DNA of 64,000 bases from Alphaproteobacteria bacterium. Its GTDB lineage: Bacteria; Pseudomonadota; Alphaproteobacteria; Rhodobacterales; Rhodobacteraceae. Numbering within the stretch: position 1 is the first letter of the stretch; the number at the start of each line of letters is the position of its first letter. The stretch lies in contig JASBSZ010000029.1 of assembly GCA_030148665.1 (NCBI GenBank), positions 171,043 to 235,042 of the forward strand, given 5' to 3'. The notes under the pieces are model-generated. The model was not told the origin of the DNA. It ran no database searches and was given only the letters and a program-made list of their open reading frames with translations. This document shows, one piece after another, positions 45,018-55,456 of the stretch. The translations under genes were made by a program, and so were the position numbers.

Positions 45018-45947
45018 TCAATCGGGAAGTTTGGGAAAGTAACTTCCCTTGCGTGCAATCACGAACCGGCGGAATTTTTCGGTTACCGCCGTAAGCGGCA
45101 TGTCACGCCGGTGCATCAGGAACCATTGCCGGGTGATGGGCACGCCCGGGGCCTTGATCTGCACAAGCCGCCCGTCGGCGAGCTCGCTGGCCACCGTATG
45201 CCCCGAGATGAAGGCGATGCCCAGGCCGGCGATGACCGCCTGCTTGATGGTTTCGTTGGTCCCCATGCTGACCGTCTCATAGGCGCGCCCTTCCCCGAGT
45301 CGGTCGAGAAGGCGTTCCATCAGGATTCGCGTTCCCGAGCCCCTTTCGCGCACGAGGAAGGTTTCCTTGAGCAACTCCTCGGGCAAAACGTCGCGCCCCG
45401 TTGCCAGCCGGTGCCCTTTTGGGGCGATGAAAATATGCGGGTGCGGCCCCAGGATTTCGGCGGTCACCACCGGCGCGCGTGGCGGCCGGCCCATGATCGC
45501 CAGATCGACTGCGCCTTCCATGACATGCGCAATGATTTCCTCGCGGTTCCCGATTCTCAGGCCGACCTGAATGTCGGGATTGGCCCGCTGGAACATCGAC
45601 ACGAGTTGCGGCGCAAAGTATTTTCCGGTGCTGACCACGCCGATGGCCAGGTATCCCAGCTTGCCCTGCCGGATGGATTTCACCTTTTCATAACAGTTGG
45701 TTAGCGATGCCTCGATCTGCTTGGTGCTGCGAAAGACCTCTTCGCCGGGCGATGTCAGGCTGGTCTTGCCGTCATTGCCGCGCATCATCAGGCGCGCCCC
45801 CAGGTTCTCTTCGAGCAGCTTGAGCTGGGTGGACACCGCCGGCGGGGTCAGGCCAAGGACCTCGGCCGCCGCCGTGAGCGAGCCGTTTTCGGCGATGGCG
45901 ACCAGCGCGCGCAGCTGTTTCAGGGTGATGGCGGATTCATTGATCAT
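45018..45947 (-). CDS. cbbR: LysR-type regulator CbbR
   Basis: A 309-residue LysR-family activator of Calvin-cycle genes. The N-terminal helix-turn-helix is in LVAIAENGSLTAAAEVLGLT, followed by PPAVSTQLKLLEENLGARLM; the effector domain follows from about residue 90. Identification as CbbR rests on family style and on divergent orientation from cbbF with a 100-base gap holding two TNA-N7/8-TNA boxes. CbbR normally responds to Calvin-cycle intermediates such as RuBP or PEP. Confidence 0.9.
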   Translation of the reverse strand: MINESAITLKQLRALVAIAENGSLTAAAEVLGLTPPAVSTQLKLLEENLGARLMMRGNDGKTSLTSPGEEVFRSTKQIEASLTNCYEKVKSIRQGKLGYLAIGVVSTGKYFAPQLVSMFQRANPDIQVGLRIGNREEIIAHVMEGAVDLAIMGRPPRAPVVTAEILGPHPHIFIAPKGHRLATGRDVLPEELLKETFLVRERGSGTRILMERLLDRLGEGRAYETVSMGTNETIKQAVIAGLGIAFISGHTVASELADGRLVQIKAPGVPITRQWFLMHRRDMPLTAVTEKFRRFVIARKGSYFPKLPD

Positions 45948-45980
45948 AAATTTTCTTTAACGCGTTTGAGATTTTTTTCA
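45947..45980. promoter_or_regulatory. two putative CbbR boxes in the cbbR-cbbF gap
   Basis: TAA-N7-TTA (45947-45959) and TGA-N8-TCA (45967-45980) both fit the TNA-N7/8-TNA consensus of CbbR sites; the first overlaps the cbbR start codon. The AACGCGTT palindrome lies between them. The 20-base spacing would place two LysR dimers on one face of the helix. Confidence 0.5.
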
Positions 45981-46047
45981 ATTTCCTTTTTGTCCGCAAG
46001 ACGCCAAACAGAGGGCGCAAAGCCCAAGAAAACCGAAGGAAGCCCTT

Positions 46048-47067
46048 ATGGTGAAACCCGTGGACCTGGCGAAATATCTGGCGAACGACACCGATATCCC
46101 CGAGGATCTGGGGCAAGCTGTCCTGGCCATGTGCGAAGTGGGCAAGAAGCTGTCGCACAAGATTGCCCGAGGTGCGCTCGAGGGGGCGATGGGACAGGAG
46201 GTCGGCCACAACACCGATGGCGACGGGCAAAAGGCGCTCGACATCATTGCCGACGAGATGTTCTTTGATGCGCTGCGCGACACTGCCGTTCGCTGGTACG
46301 CATCCGAAGAACGCGAAGATGTTGTCGAGATCAATCCCGAGGGCCACCTGGCGCTGGCGACCGACCCTCTGGATGGTTCCAGCAATATCGACGTGAACGT
46401 CTCGATCGGCACGATCTTTTCGATCTACGAGGCCAAGGATGATCCGGTCGCCAGCTTTCTGCGGCCGGGTACCGAGCAGATCGCCGCGGGATACATCATC
46501 TATGGCCCGCAGACGGGCCTCATGGTGACCTTCGGCAAGGGTACGCTGTCCTTCATTCTTGACCCGGATCAGGGCGAATTCGTGCTGGTCAATGACAAGG
46601 TGCGCGTTCCCGAGGCCAGCCATGAATTCGCCATCAACGCCTCGAACTATCGTCACTGGACCAAGCCGATCCGTGCCTATATCGACGATTGCCTTGCTGG
46701 CGAAACCGGCCCGCGCGGCAAGAATTTCAACATGCGCTGGGTGGCATCGCTGGTCGCCGAAACACACCGGATCATCAGCCGCGGCGGCATCTTTCTGTAT
46801 CCGTCCGACGCCCGCAAGGGCTATGAGCACGGTCGGCTGCGCATGGTTTATGAATGCGCCCCGATCGCGATGCTGGTCGAACAGGCCGGCGGGCTGGCGA
46901 CCGATGGCTGCGACCGGCTGCTGGAACAGACTGTCAAGACATTGCATGGCCGCACGCCGCTGGTATTCGGCACGCCGGAAAAGGTGAACCGCGTGGCCAC
47001 CTATCACGACCTTCCCGAAAACGAGACTTCGGCCCTGTTCAGGGAACGCGGTCTGTTCAGAGACTGA
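46048..47067 (+). CDS. cbbF: class I fructose-1,6-bisphosphatase (CbbF)
   Basis: A 339-residue phosphatase of the reductive pentose phosphate cycle. The metal-binding motif [21 protein letters not shown] (about residues 108-128) and [20 protein letters not shown] with the substrate loop are intact. The bacterial class I enzyme in cbb operons usually also acts on sedoheptulose-1,7-bisphosphate; no separate SBPase gene is present here. First gene of the operon, divergent from cbbR. AAGGAAG precedes the ATG. Confidence 0.95.
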   Translation: MVKPVDLAKYLANDTDIPEDLGQAVLAMCEVGKKLSHKIARGALEGAMGQEVGHNTDGDGQKALDIIADEMFFDALRDTAVRWYASEEREDVVEINPEGHLALATDPLDGSSNIDVNVSIGTIFSIYEAKDDPVASFLRPGTEQIAAGYIIYGPQTGLMVTFGKGTLSFILDPDQGEFVLVNDKVRVPEASHEFAINASNYRHWTKPIRAYIDDCLAGETGPRGKNFNMRWVASLVAETHRIISRGGIFLYPSDARKGYEHGRLRMVYECAPIAMLVEQAGGLATDGCDRLLEQTVKTLHGRTPLVFGTPEKVNRVATYHDLPENETSALFRERGLFRD

Positions 47068-47078
47068 GGACCACAAGC

Positions 47079-47951
47079 ATGAGCATCAAACACCCGATCA
47101 TTTCGGTTACCGGGTCTTCCGGTGCAGGAACTTCGACCGTCAAGCATACCTTTGACCAGATCTTTCGCCGCGAGGGCGTCAACTCGGTGTCGATCGAGGG
47201 CGACGCCTTTCACCGCTATAACCGGGCCGAAATGAAGGCCGAACTCGAACGCCGCCTCGCCGAGGGCGACCATTCCTTCAGCCATTTTTCCTATGAGGCG
47301 AACGAGTTGAAGGAACTGGAAAACGTTTTCCGCATCTATGGCAATACCGGCAAGGGGCACACGCGCACCTATGTGCATGACGAGGAAGAGTCGATAAAAT
47401 ACGGCGTTCCGCCCGGCGAATTCACCGATTGGCGTGATTTCGAGGATGACTCTGATGTGCTGTTCTATGAGGGCCTGCACGGCGCGGTAAAGACCGACGA
47501 CATCAAGATTGCGGATTACGCCGACCTCAAGATCGGGGTGGTGCCGGTCATCAACCTTGAATGGATTCAAAAGATCCACCGCGACAAGGCCCAGCGCGGC
47601 TATTCTACCGAGGCTGTAACCGATGTCATCCTGCGCCGCATGGATGCCTATGTGAAATGCATCTGCCCGCAATTCACGCAAACCGACATCAACTTTCAGC
47701 GTGTGCCGGTCGTCGATACCTCGAACCCCTTTGTCGCCCGCTGGATCCCGACCCCGGACGAGAGCCTCGTGGTCATCCGTTTCGCTAACCCGCGCGGCAT
47801 CGACTTTCCCTATCTGATCTCGATGATCGACGGCAGCTGGATGAGCCGCGCCAATTCCATCGTGATCCCCGGCAACAAGCTGGATCTGGCCATGCAGCTG
47901 ATCCTGACGCCGCTGATCTTCCGCCTGATCGACAACGCCCGTCGCGCATAA
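47079..47951 (+). CDS. cbbP: phosphoribulokinase (CbbP)
   Basis: A 290-residue bacterial-type phosphoribulokinase, which makes ribulose-1,5-bisphosphate for RuBisCO. The P-loop is SVTGSSGAGTSTVKHTF (residues 9-25), the catalytic acid region is SIEGDAFHRYNRAEM (38-52), and YEGLHGAVKTDDI follows. The short length and absence of the redox cysteines of the plant enzyme fit the allosteric, NADH-activated bacterial type. It starts 11 bases after cbbF. Confidence 0.97.
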   Translation: MSIKHPIISVTGSSGAGTSTVKHTFDQIFRREGVNSVSIEGDAFHRYNRAEMKAELERRLAEGDHSFSHFSYEANELKELENVFRIYGNTGKGHTRTYVHDEEESIKYGVPPGEFTDWRDFEDDSDVLFYEGLHGAVKTDDIKIADYADLKIGVVPVINLEWIQKIHRDKAQRGYSTEAVTDVILRRMDAYVKCICPQFTQTDINFQRVPVVDTSNPFVARWIPTPDESLVVIRFANPRGIDFPYLISMIDGSWMSRANSIVIPGNKLDLAMQLILTPLIFRLIDNARRA

Positions 47952-47963
47952 AGGACGACCCCG

Positions 47964-49934
47964 ATGACCCAAGCCAATGAAAAGATGATGGCCAACGCGA
48001 TCCGCGCCCTGGCGATGGATGCGATTCAAAAGGCCAATTCAGGTCACCCCGGCATGCCGATGGGCATGGCAGATGTGGCGACCGTGCTGTTCAACCGCTT
48101 CATCAATATCGATCCTTCGGCCCCGAAATGGGCCGATCGCGACCGTTTCGTGCTGTCAGCCGGGCATGGCTCGATGCTGCTGTACGCGATCAACCATCTG
48201 CTCGGCTACGGCGACATGGGCATGGACCAGATCCGCAATTTCCGCCAGCTGGGCGCCCGCACGGCGGGCCACCCGGAATATGGCCATGCGGACGGGATCG
48301 AGACCACCACCGGCCCGCTGGGGCAGGGGGTTGGCACCTCGGTCGGCATGGCGCTGGCCGAGCGCATGATGAATGCGCGTTTCGGTGACGATCTGGTCGA
48401 TCACTACACCTATGTCATTGCCGGCGACGGCTGCCTGATGGAGGGCATCAGCCACGAGGCCATCGACCTCGCCGGTCATCTGGGTCTTGGCCGCCTGATC
48501 GTTCTTTGGGACGACAACAAGATCACCATCGACGGCAGCACCGATATTTCCACCTCGACCGACCAGTTGGCCCGCTTTGAGGCCGCCGGCTGGCATGTCG
48601 CCCGCATCGACGGCCATGACAACGAGGCCATTGCCGGCGCGATCGCGGCCGCGCGGGCCGATGGCCGCCCCTCGTTGATTGCCTGCGAGACGATCATCGG
48701 CTTTGGCGCCCCCAACAAGCAGGGCACCTCGGCCACCCACGGCGCGCCACTGGGTGATGACGAAATCGCCGCCGCGCGCAAGCAGCTGGGCTGGGATCAC
48801 CCCCCCTTCGAGGTGCCCGAGGCCGTCTATGCCGACTGGCACGCGATTGCCGCGCGCGGCGCCGAGGCGCGCACCGCCTGGGAGGCCCGCCTTGCCGCAT
48901 CTCCCAGGGCCGCAGAATTCAACGCCGCACATGATGGCACTGCCCGCAACGCGCTGGCCGAGGCCATGGCCGCCTACAAGGCGCAACTGGTTGCGGATCA
49001 GCCCAAGGTGGCCACCCGCAAGGCCTCGCAGATGGCGCTTGAGGTGGTCAATGCTTCCGTTCCCAACATGGTTGGTGGTTCGGCCGACCTGACGGGATCG
49101 AACAACACGAAAACCGGCGGCATGACCATCGTCTCGCGCGACAATTATGCGGGCGACTATGTCGAATACGGCATCCGCGAATTCGAGATGGCCGCGGCCA
49201 TGAACGGCATCAGCCTGCATGGCGGCCTGCGCCCCTATGGCGGCACCTTTCTGGTCTTTGCCGATTACGCGCGCCCGGCCATGCGCCTGTCGGCGCTGAT
49301 GGAACAGCCTGTTACCTATGTGATGACCCATGACAGCATCGGCCTTGGCGAAGACGGCCCGACGCATCAGCCGGTGGAAACCATCGCCGGCTTGCGCGCC
49401 ATGCCCAACCTGAACGTGGTGCGCCCCGCCGATGTGGTGGAAACCGCCGAGGCATGGGAGCTGGCCGTTGCATCCGACAAGACACCCTATGTGCTGTGCC
49501 TGTCACGCCAGGGCCTGCCCTGCGTGCGTGATGATGTGTCCGAAAACATGACCGCCAAAGGCGCCTATGTGCTGCGCGAAACCGATGGCGCGCGCGACGT
49601 GACGCTGATCGCCACCGGATCCGAGGTGTCGCTGGCGCTTGAGGCCGCCGACAAGCTGGCCGCCGAGGGGATCAAGGCCGCTGTCGTTTCCGCCCCCTGC
49701 CTGGAACTGTTCGATCAGCAGGACGCCGCATATCGCGAGACCGTTCTGGGCACTGCCCCCCGCGTCGTGATCGAGGCCGCCATCCAGATGGGATGGGACA
49801 GGTATATCGGCCAGAACGGCGCCTTTATCGGCATGAGCGGCTTTGGCGCATCTGCCCCGGCATCGGATCTCTATGAACATTTTGGCATCACCGCCTTGGC
49901 GGCGGTAGAGGCCGCGAGAAAACTGCTCAAGTAA
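47964..49934 (+). CDS. cbbT: transketolase (CbbT)
   Basis: A 656-residue thiamine-diphosphate enzyme moving two-carbon units between sugar phosphates. [20 protein letters not shown] (about 153) is the ThDP/metal motif GDG...N region; SGHPGMPMG and TGPLGQG supply conserved His/Gly; the pyrimidine domain has [15 protein letters not shown] with the activating Glu; and [15 protein letters not shown] is the transketolase signature. Complete length. It follows cbbP by 12 bases. Confidence 0.96.
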   Translation: MTQANEKMMANAIRALAMDAIQKANSGHPGMPMGMADVATVLFNRFINIDPSAPKWADRDRFVLSAGHGSMLLYAINHLLGYGDMGMDQIRNFRQLGARTAGHPEYGHADGIETTTGPLGQGVGTSVGMALAERMMNARFGDDLVDHYTYVIAGDGCLMEGISHEAIDLAGHLGLGRLIVLWDDNKITIDGSTDISTSTDQLARFEAAGWHVARIDGHDNEAIAGAIAAARADGRPSLIACETIIGFGAPNKQGTSATHGAPLGDDEIAAARKQLGWDHPPFEVPEAVYADWHAIAARGAEARTAWEARLAASPRAAEFNAAHDGTARNALAEAMAAYKAQLVADQPKVATRKASQMALEVVNASVPNMVGGSADLTGSNNTKTGGMTIVSRDNYAGDYVEYGIREFEMAAAMNGISLHGGLRPYGGTFLVFADYARPAMRLSALMEQPVTYVMTHDSIGLGEDGPTHQPVETIAGLRAMPNLNVVRPADVVETAEAWELAVASDKTPYVLCLSRQGLPCVRDDVSENMTAKGAYVLRETDGARDVTLIATGSEVSLALEAADKLAAEGIKAAVVSAPCLELFDQQDAAYRETVLGTAPRVVIEAAIQMGWDRYIGQNGAFIGMSGFGASAPASDLYEHFGITALAAVEAARKLLK

Positions 49935-49958
49935 CAAGTGCAAGGACGAGGGACACCC

Positions 49959-50960
49959 ATGACACTCAAGGTTGCTATCAACGGTTTTGGCCGGATCGGT
50001 CGCTGCGCTGCGCGTCTCATCATCGAGTCCTTTGGGGACGAGATGGATCTGGTGGCCATCAACGCATCGGGCGGCCCCGAGGTGCTGAGCCATCTGATGA
50101 AGTTCGATTCGGTTCACGGCCGTTTCAACGGCGCTGTCGTGCCCGAAGGCAATGACCTCAGGATCAACGGGCAGACCGTGCGCCTGACCGCCGAGCGCGA
50201 TCCCGCCAATCTGGATTGGGATGGTGTCGATGTGGTCCTGGAATGTACGGGTGTATTCAACTCGAAAGAGGCGGCCTCGGTCCATGTCGAGCGTGGTGCG
50301 CGCCGGGTGATCTGCTCGGCTCCGGCAAAGAACGCCGACAAGACGGTGGTTTACGGTGTAAATCACGACACCGTCACGGCCCAGGACATCGTGCTGTCGG
50401 CGGCAAGTTGTACCACCAATTGCCTGGCCCCCGTGGCCAAGGTGATGCACGAGGTCGTGGGTATCGAAAAGGGTTTCATGACCACGATCCATTCCTATAC
50501 CGGCGATCAGCCCACGCTGGACCGTCGCCACAAGGACCCGTATCGCGGACGTGCCGCGGCCATGTCGATGGTGCCTACCACGACCGGCGCAGCCAAGGCC
50601 ATCGGGCTGGTCCTGCCCGAACTCGACGGCAGGCTGGATGGTGCCGCCATTCGGGTGCCGACACCCAATGTTTCATGCGTGGACCTGACATTCACGCCCT
50701 CGCGCAAGACCACGATCGAGGAAATCAACGCCGCGGCGCAGGCGGCCGCCCAGGGCGAGCTGAACGGCGTCCTCGGTTATGACGAGGATCCCACCGTCAG
50801 CGTCGACTACAACCACACGACCGAGGGTTCGACCTTTGCCGCACCACAGACGCGCATCCTGCACGGCGACCTGGTGCGGGTTCTCAGCTGGTACGACAAC
50901 GAGTGGGGCTTTACCAACCAGATGCTCAAGACAGCGCTGGTTGCCGGGGGAACGATCTGA
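49959..50960 (+). CDS. gap: glyceraldehyde-3-phosphate dehydrogenase
   Basis: A 333-residue NAD(P)-dependent enzyme reducing 1,3-bisphosphoglycerate in the cycle. INGFGRIGRCAARLI is the dinucleotide-binding start, SAASCTTNCLAPV carries the catalytic Cys (about 153), and YDNEWGFTNQML is the C-terminal signature. Its position in the cbb operon makes it the CbbG equivalent. The stop overlaps the pgk start (TGATG). Confidence 0.96.
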   Translation: MTLKVAINGFGRIGRCAARLIIESFGDEMDLVAINASGGPEVLSHLMKFDSVHGRFNGAVVPEGNDLRINGQTVRLTAERDPANLDWDGVDVVLECTGVFNSKEAASVHVERGARRVICSAPAKNADKTVVYGVNHDTVTAQDIVLSAASCTTNCLAPVAKVMHEVVGIEKGFMTTIHSYTGDQPTLDRRHKDPYRGRAAAMSMVPTTTGAAKAIGLVLPELDGRLDGAAIRVPTPNVSCVDLTFTPSRKTTIEEINAAAQAAAQGELNGVLGYDEDPTVSVDYNHTTEGSTFAAPQTRILHGDLVRVLSWYDNEWGFTNQMLKTALVAGGTI

Positions 50961-52162
50961 TGACCATCCACTCGATTTCCGAGGTTGCCGTTGCCGGAAA
51001 GCGATTGCTGATCCGCGCGGATCTGAACGCGCCGTGCAAGGATGGAAAGGTAACGGATGCAACCCGTATTACCCGCTTTGCCGAGGGGTTGAGGCCCTTG
51101 CTGGATGCTGGCGCACGCGCGGTCGTACTGTCGCATTTCGGCCGGCCCAAGGGGAATCGTCTGCCCGAAATGTCGCTGGCGCCCGTTGCGCCGGTGTTGG
51201 CCGAGGCGCTGGGCCGAGAGGTGAGGTTCGTCGGCGACTGCATCGGCGATGAGGCCGAGAAAGCCGCAGCAGCGTTGAAGGATGGCGAGGTGATCCTGTG
51301 CGAAAACCTGCGCTTTCACCCCGAGGAAGAGGCAAATGACCCCGGCTTTGCCCGCAAGCTGGCGCGTCTTGGCGACCTGTACGTCAATGATGCCTTTTCC
51401 TGCGCGCATCGCGCCCATGCCTCGACTTCGGCGATTGCCTCGATCCTGCCGGCCTTCAGCGGCCCGCTGATGGATGAGGAAATCGACGCGCTGACAAACG
51501 CGCTGGAAACGCCGAAACGACCGGCCGTGGCGGTCGTTGGCGGCGCCAAGGTGTCCAGCAAGATCGCAGTGCTCAAGAACCTTGTGAACAAGGTGGACCA
51601 CGTCATCATCGGCGGAGGCATGGCCAACACCTTTTTCTTTGCCGACGGCCACAATATCGGCAAGTCGCTGTGCGAAGAAGACCAGCTCGACACCGTGCGC
51701 GAAATCCAGGCGCTGGCGCAAAAGGCCGGCTGCGAACTGGTTCTGCCGGTGGACATCGTCTATGCGTTCAAGTTTGCCGACAATGCCCGCAGCTTTATCA
51801 CTGATGTGGATCAGTGCCCCGATGACGGGATCATTCTGGACGCGGGGCCGAAATCGGTCGTGCGGTTCCGCAGCGTCCTGGCACGGGCGCACACGATCCT
51901 GTGGAACGGCCCGCTGGGCGCGTTTGAGATGCGGCCCTTCGATCAGGCGACCAGGCAGGTTGCTCTCGAGGCGGCCGAACTGACCCGCAGCGGGCTGGTG
52001 GTTTCCGTGGCCGGGGGCGGCGATACGGTCGCGGCCCTGAACATGGCCGGCGTGGCCGAGGATTTCACCTATGTCTCGTCGGCTGGCGGGGCGTTTCTGG
52101 AATGGCTTGAGGGCAAGGAATTGCCGGGACTTGCGGCGCTCGACCGCGATCAGGCGGCATAA
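50960..52162 (+). CDS. pgk: phosphoglycerate kinase
   Basis: A 400-residue two-domain kinase that forms 1,3-bisphosphoglycerate. [19 protein letters not shown] near the start is the family signature (here LIRADLNAP), LSHFGRPKG binds the substrate, and the C-terminal [13 protein letters not shown] with [19 protein letters not shown] is the nucleotide site. Overlaps gap by one base, so coupled translation is likely. Equivalent to CbbK. Confidence 0.96.
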   Translation: MTIHSISEVAVAGKRLLIRADLNAPCKDGKVTDATRITRFAEGLRPLLDAGARAVVLSHFGRPKGNRLPEMSLAPVAPVLAEALGREVRFVGDCIGDEAEKAAAALKDGEVILCENLRFHPEEEANDPGFARKLARLGDLYVNDAFSCAHRAHASTSAIASILPAFSGPLMDEEIDALTNALETPKRPAVAVVGGAKVSSKIAVLKNLVNKVDHVIIGGGMANTFFFADGHNIGKSLCEEDQLDTVREIQALAQKAGCELVLPVDIVYAFKFADNARSFITDVDQCPDDGIILDAGPKSVVRFRSVLARAHTILWNGPLGAFEMRPFDQATRQVALEAAELTRSGLVVSVAGGGDTVAALNMAGVAEDFTYVSSAGGAFLEWLEGKELPGLAALDRDQAA

Positions 52163-52176
52163 GGGAGAACAGGAAA

Positions 52177-53226
52177 ATGGCACTGATTACGCTGAGACAA
52201 CTTCTCGATCACGCGGCCGAACACGGCTATGGCGTGCCCGCGTTCAACATCAACAACATGGAACAGGGCCTGGCCATCATGAGGGCCGCCGCCAAGGCCG
52301 ATGCGCCGGTCATCCTGCAGGCCAGCCGCGGCGCGCGTTCCTATGCCGGCGACATCATGCTGCGCCACATGGTGCAGGCGCTGGCCGAGATGTATCCGCA
52401 GATCCCGGTGGTCATGCATCAGGACCACGGCAACAACGAACAGACCTGCCTTTCGGCGATCCGCCACGGATTCACCAGCGTGATGATGGATGGCTCGCTC
52501 GAGGCCGACATGAAAACGCCGTCATCTTACGAATACAACGTTGAGATTACCGAGCGGGTTGCCCGCATGGCCCATTGGGTTGGCGCCAGCGTCGAGGGCG
52601 AGCTGGGCGTGCTGGGCAGCCTTGAAACCGGCGAAGCCGCCAAAGAGGATGGCTCGGGTGCCGAGGGCAAACTGAGCAAGGAAGATCTGCTGACCGACCC
52701 CGACCAGGCCGCCGATTTCGTTGCCAAAACCAGGGTTGATGCGCTGGCCATCGCCTGCGGCACCAGCCACGGCGCCTACAAGTTCAGCCGCAAGCCTACG
52801 GGTGACATTCTGGCCATCAGCCAGATCGAGGCAATCCACGCCAAGATCCCGAACGTGCATCTGGTGATGCATGGTTCCAGTTCGGTGCCGCAATATCTGC
52901 AGGACCTGATCAACGAATTCGGCGGCGACATGCCCCAGACCTATGGCGTGCCCGTCGAGGAAATCGAGCGCGGCATCAAGTCGGGCGTGCGCAAGGTCAA
53001 CATCGACACCGACTGTCGCATGGCCATGACCGGCCAGTTCCGCAAGGTGGCACAGGAAAACCCGTCGCAGTTCGACCCGCGCAAGTTCATGATTCCGGCG
53101 ATGGACGAGATGGAAAAGCTCTGCCTCGACCGGTTCGAGCGTTTCGGCACCGCCGGCAATGCCGGCAAGATCAAGGTCATCGATATCGATGACATGGCCA
53201 GGCGTTACGCCGACGGAACGCTGTAA
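52177..53226 (+). CDS. cbbA: class II fructose-bisphosphate aldolase (CbbA)
   Basis: A 349-residue zinc-dependent aldolase acting on fructose- and sedoheptulose-bisphosphate. [17 protein letters not shown] carries zinc and catalytic residues (about 80-96), [15 protein letters not shown] the second zinc His region, and [19 protein letters not shown] the substrate phosphate loop. Length matches the CbbA/Calvin subtype. A strong hairpin lies between it and cbbM. Confidence 0.95.
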   Translation: MALITLRQLLDHAAEHGYGVPAFNINNMEQGLAIMRAAAKADAPVILQASRGARSYAGDIMLRHMVQALAEMYPQIPVVMHQDHGNNEQTCLSAIRHGFTSVMMDGSLEADMKTPSSYEYNVEITERVARMAHWVGASVEGELGVLGSLETGEAAKEDGSGAEGKLSKEDLLTDPDQAADFVAKTRVDALAIACGTSHGAYKFSRKPTGDILAISQIEAIHAKIPNVHLVMHGSSSVPQYLQDLINEFGGDMPQTYGVPVEEIERGIKSGVRKVNIDTDCRMAMTGQFRKVAQENPSQFDPRKFMIPAMDEMEKLCLDRFERFGTAGNAGKIKVIDIDDMARRYADGTL

Positions 53227-53235
53227 ACGAAAAAG

Positions 53236-53275
53236 GAAACGGCGCTTGCCCCTTCCACAGACCAAGCGCCGTTTC
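53236..53275 (+). promoter_or_regulatory. intercistronic hairpin between cbbA and cbbM
   Basis: GAAACGGCGCTTG and CAAGCGCCGTTTC form a perfect 13-bp stem around a 14-base loop. The trailing ACTGAAAACC has no T-run. It probably marks an mRNA processing or stabilising site allowing high cbbM expression, or partial termination. Confidence 0.55.
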
Positions 53276-53304
53276 ACTGAAAACCAACCCAAGGAGAGAC
53301 CCCC

Positions 53305-54693
53305 ATGGACCAGTCAGACCGTTATGCCGATCTGAGCCTGAATGAAGCCGATCTGATCGCCGGAGGCAAGCACGTTCTTGTCGCATACATCATGAAACCC
53401 AAAGAGGGTTACGGCAATTACCTGCAGACGGCCGCCCATTTCGCCGCCGAAAGTTCGACCGGCACCAATGTCGAGGTTTCCACGACCGACGATTTCACCC
53501 GCGGTGTCGATGCCCTGGTCTACGAGATCGACGAAGAAAAGGAGATCATGAAGATCGCCTATCCGGTCGAGCTGTTCGACCGCAACATGATCGACGGGCG
53601 TGCCATGCTGGCCAGCTTTCTGACGCTGACCATCGGCAACAACCAGGGCATGGGCGATGTGGCCTACGCCAAGATGCATGACTTTTATGTCCCGCCCGCC
53701 TATCTGCGGCTGTTCGACGGGCCATCGACCACGATCAGCGACCTGTGGCGCGTGCTGGGGCGGCCTGTGGTCGATGGCGGCTTTATCGTCGGAACCATCA
53801 TCAAGCCGAAACTGGGCCTCAGGCCGCAGAAATTTGCCGATGCCTGCTATGATTTCTGGCTGGGCGGCGATTTCATCAAGAATGACGAGCCCCAGGGCAA
53901 CCAGGTCTTTGCGCCCTTCAAGGAAACCGTGCAGCTGGTGCATGAGGCGATGAAACGCGCGCAGGACGAAACCGGCGAGGCCAAGCTGTTTTCCTGGAAC
54001 ATCACGGCGGACGACTATCGCGAGACTATCGCGCGTGGCGAATACATTCTTGAAACCTTCGGGCCTGACGCCGATCACTGTGCCTTCCTCGTCGATGGAT
54101 ATGTCGCCGGCCCGCAGGCGATCACCACCGCGCGGCGCACCTTCCCGAAGCAGTATCTGCATTACCATCGCGCAGGCCACGGCGCGGTCACCTCGCCCAG
54201 CGCGAAGCGCGGCTACACCGCCTTTGTGCTGGCCAAGATGGCGCGCCTTCAAGGGGCTTCGGGCATCCATGTCGGAACCATGGGCTATGGCAAGATGGAG
54301 GGCGACAAGGACGACACCGTGATCGCCCACATGATTACCGAGGACAGCGTGGACGGGCCCTTCTACCATCAGGAATGGCTGGGCATGAACCCGACCACCC
54401 CGATCATCTCGGGCGGAATGAATGCGCTGCGCATGCCGGGATTCTTTGCGAACCTTGGCCACTCGAACCTGATCCTGACGGCTGGTGGCGGCAGCTTTGG
54501 CCACGTCGATGGCGCGGCTGCAGGCGCGACCAGCCTTCGCCAGGCCGAACAGTGCTGGAAAGAGGGCGCCGATCCGATCGAGTTCGCCAAGGAGCACAAG
54601 GAATTCGCCCGCGCATTCGAAAGTTTCCCGCACGATGCCGACAAGATCTATCCCGGCTGGCGCGAGGCGCTGAGGATCAACTCGACCTCGTAG
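53305..54693 (+). CDS. cbbM: ribulose-bisphosphate carboxylase, form II (CbbM)
   Basis: A 462-residue form II RuBisCO, which works as dimers without a small subunit. Identity with the Rhodospirillum rubrum type is clear: [20 protein letters not shown], the carbamylated Lys in [14 protein letters not shown] (about 191), [13 protein letters not shown], loop 6 region [10 protein letters not shown], and [16 protein letters not shown]. All catalytic segments are intact. Form II enzymes have low CO2/O2 specificity and suit high-CO2, low-oxygen settings, in line with sulfur oxidation at oxic-anoxic boundaries. GGAGAGAC precedes the start. Confidence 0.98.
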   Translation: MDQSDRYADLSLNEADLIAGGKHVLVAYIMKPKEGYGNYLQTAAHFAAESSTGTNVEVSTTDDFTRGVDALVYEIDEEKEIMKIAYPVELFDRNMIDGRAMLASFLTLTIGNNQGMGDVAYAKMHDFYVPPAYLRLFDGPSTTISDLWRVLGRPVVDGGFIVGTIIKPKLGLRPQKFADACYDFWLGGDFIKNDEPQGNQVFAPFKETVQLVHEAMKRAQDETGEAKLFSWNITADDYRETIARGEYILETFGPDADHCAFLVDGYVAGPQAITTARRTFPKQYLHYHRAGHGAVTSPSAKRGYTAFVLAKMARLQGASGIHVGTMGYGKMEGDKDDTVIAHMITEDSVDGPFYHQEWLGMNPTTPIISGGMNALRMPGFFANLGHSNLILTAGGGSFGHVDGAAAGATSLRQAEQCWKEGADPIEFAKEHKEFARAFESFPHDADKIYPGWREALRINSTS

Positions 54694-54757
54694 GAAAATC
54701 ACGCGGGCCGGCGCCTTGCCCCGGCCCGCTTACCCTGAATCACCAAGGACCAGGCCC

Positions 54758-55453
54758 ATGTCATTCGACCGTTCCGTAAAGATCGCACCATCCATCCTGT
54801 CAGCCGATTTCGCCAATTTCGGCGCCGAGATCCGCGCGATCGAGGACCAGGGCGCCGACTGGGTGCATGTGGATGTCATGGACGGGCATTTCGTGCCCAA
54901 CCTGACCTTTGGCCCCCCGGCGGTTGCCGCTTTTCGCCCGCATGTCAAAACCTTCATGGACGTGCATCTGATGATTGCGCCGGTCGATCCCTATATCGAA
55001 GCCTATGCCGAGGCGGGGGCCGACATGATCACCGCCCATCTCGAGGCCGGACCCCATATCCACCGCACGATTCAGGCGATCAAGGCCCAGGGCGTCAAGG
55101 CCGGTGTCAGCCTGAACCCCGGCACCCCGGCCGAGGCCATCGAATACCTGCTGGACATGGTGGACATGGTTCTGGTGATGACCGTCAACCCCGGTTTTGG
55201 CGGGCAGAAATTCATTCACTCGGGCATTGAGAAGACCCGCAAGATCCGCCAGATGATCGGCGATCGCCCGATCCACATCTAGATCGACGGCGGCGTGACC
55301 CCGGAAACCGCACCACTGGTTGTGGAGGCCGGGGCCGATGTGCTGGTCGCCGGTTCGGCCGTGTTCAAGGGTGGTTCGGTGGACAACCCGCAGGTTTACG
55401 GCGAAAACATCCGCGCCATCCGTGCGGCTGCCGAAGCTGCGCGCACGGGCTGA
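54758..55453 (+). pseudogene. cbbE: ribulose-phosphate 3-epimerase interrupted by an in-frame amber codon
   Basis: The frame encodes a 231-residue epimerase that is complete except for TAG at 55280-55282 (codon 175). Ahead of it are [35 protein letters not shown] and [14 protein letters not shown]; after it the same frame continues with [20 protein letters not shown] and AGSAVFKGG to a TGA. Other epimerases have Glu or Gln at the stop position, right before the catalytic Asp of (V/I)DGG, so a single base change explains it. As read, the product lacks the catalytic Asp and phosphate loop. Sequencing error, recent mutation or suppression are the options. Confidence 0.85.
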
Positions 55454-55456
55454 GCG

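Noticed and set aside
45935..45950. ATTC-N8-TAAA at the cbbR start as an ArsR operator
   Set aside because: Only a partial match, within the coding start of cbbR and overlapping a better CbbR-type box.
55280..55282. TAG as a reassigned or recoded sense codon in this genome
   Set aside because: TAG ends other genes here where the protein is complete, for example dsrL, cbbM and pncA, so it is a normal stop. A locus-specific mutation or sequence error is simpler.
55295..55453. Restart of translation at a GTG after the amber codon to make a functional half-epimerase
   Set aside because: The remaining 52 residues are only the last part of a TIM barrel and could not be catalytic on their own.
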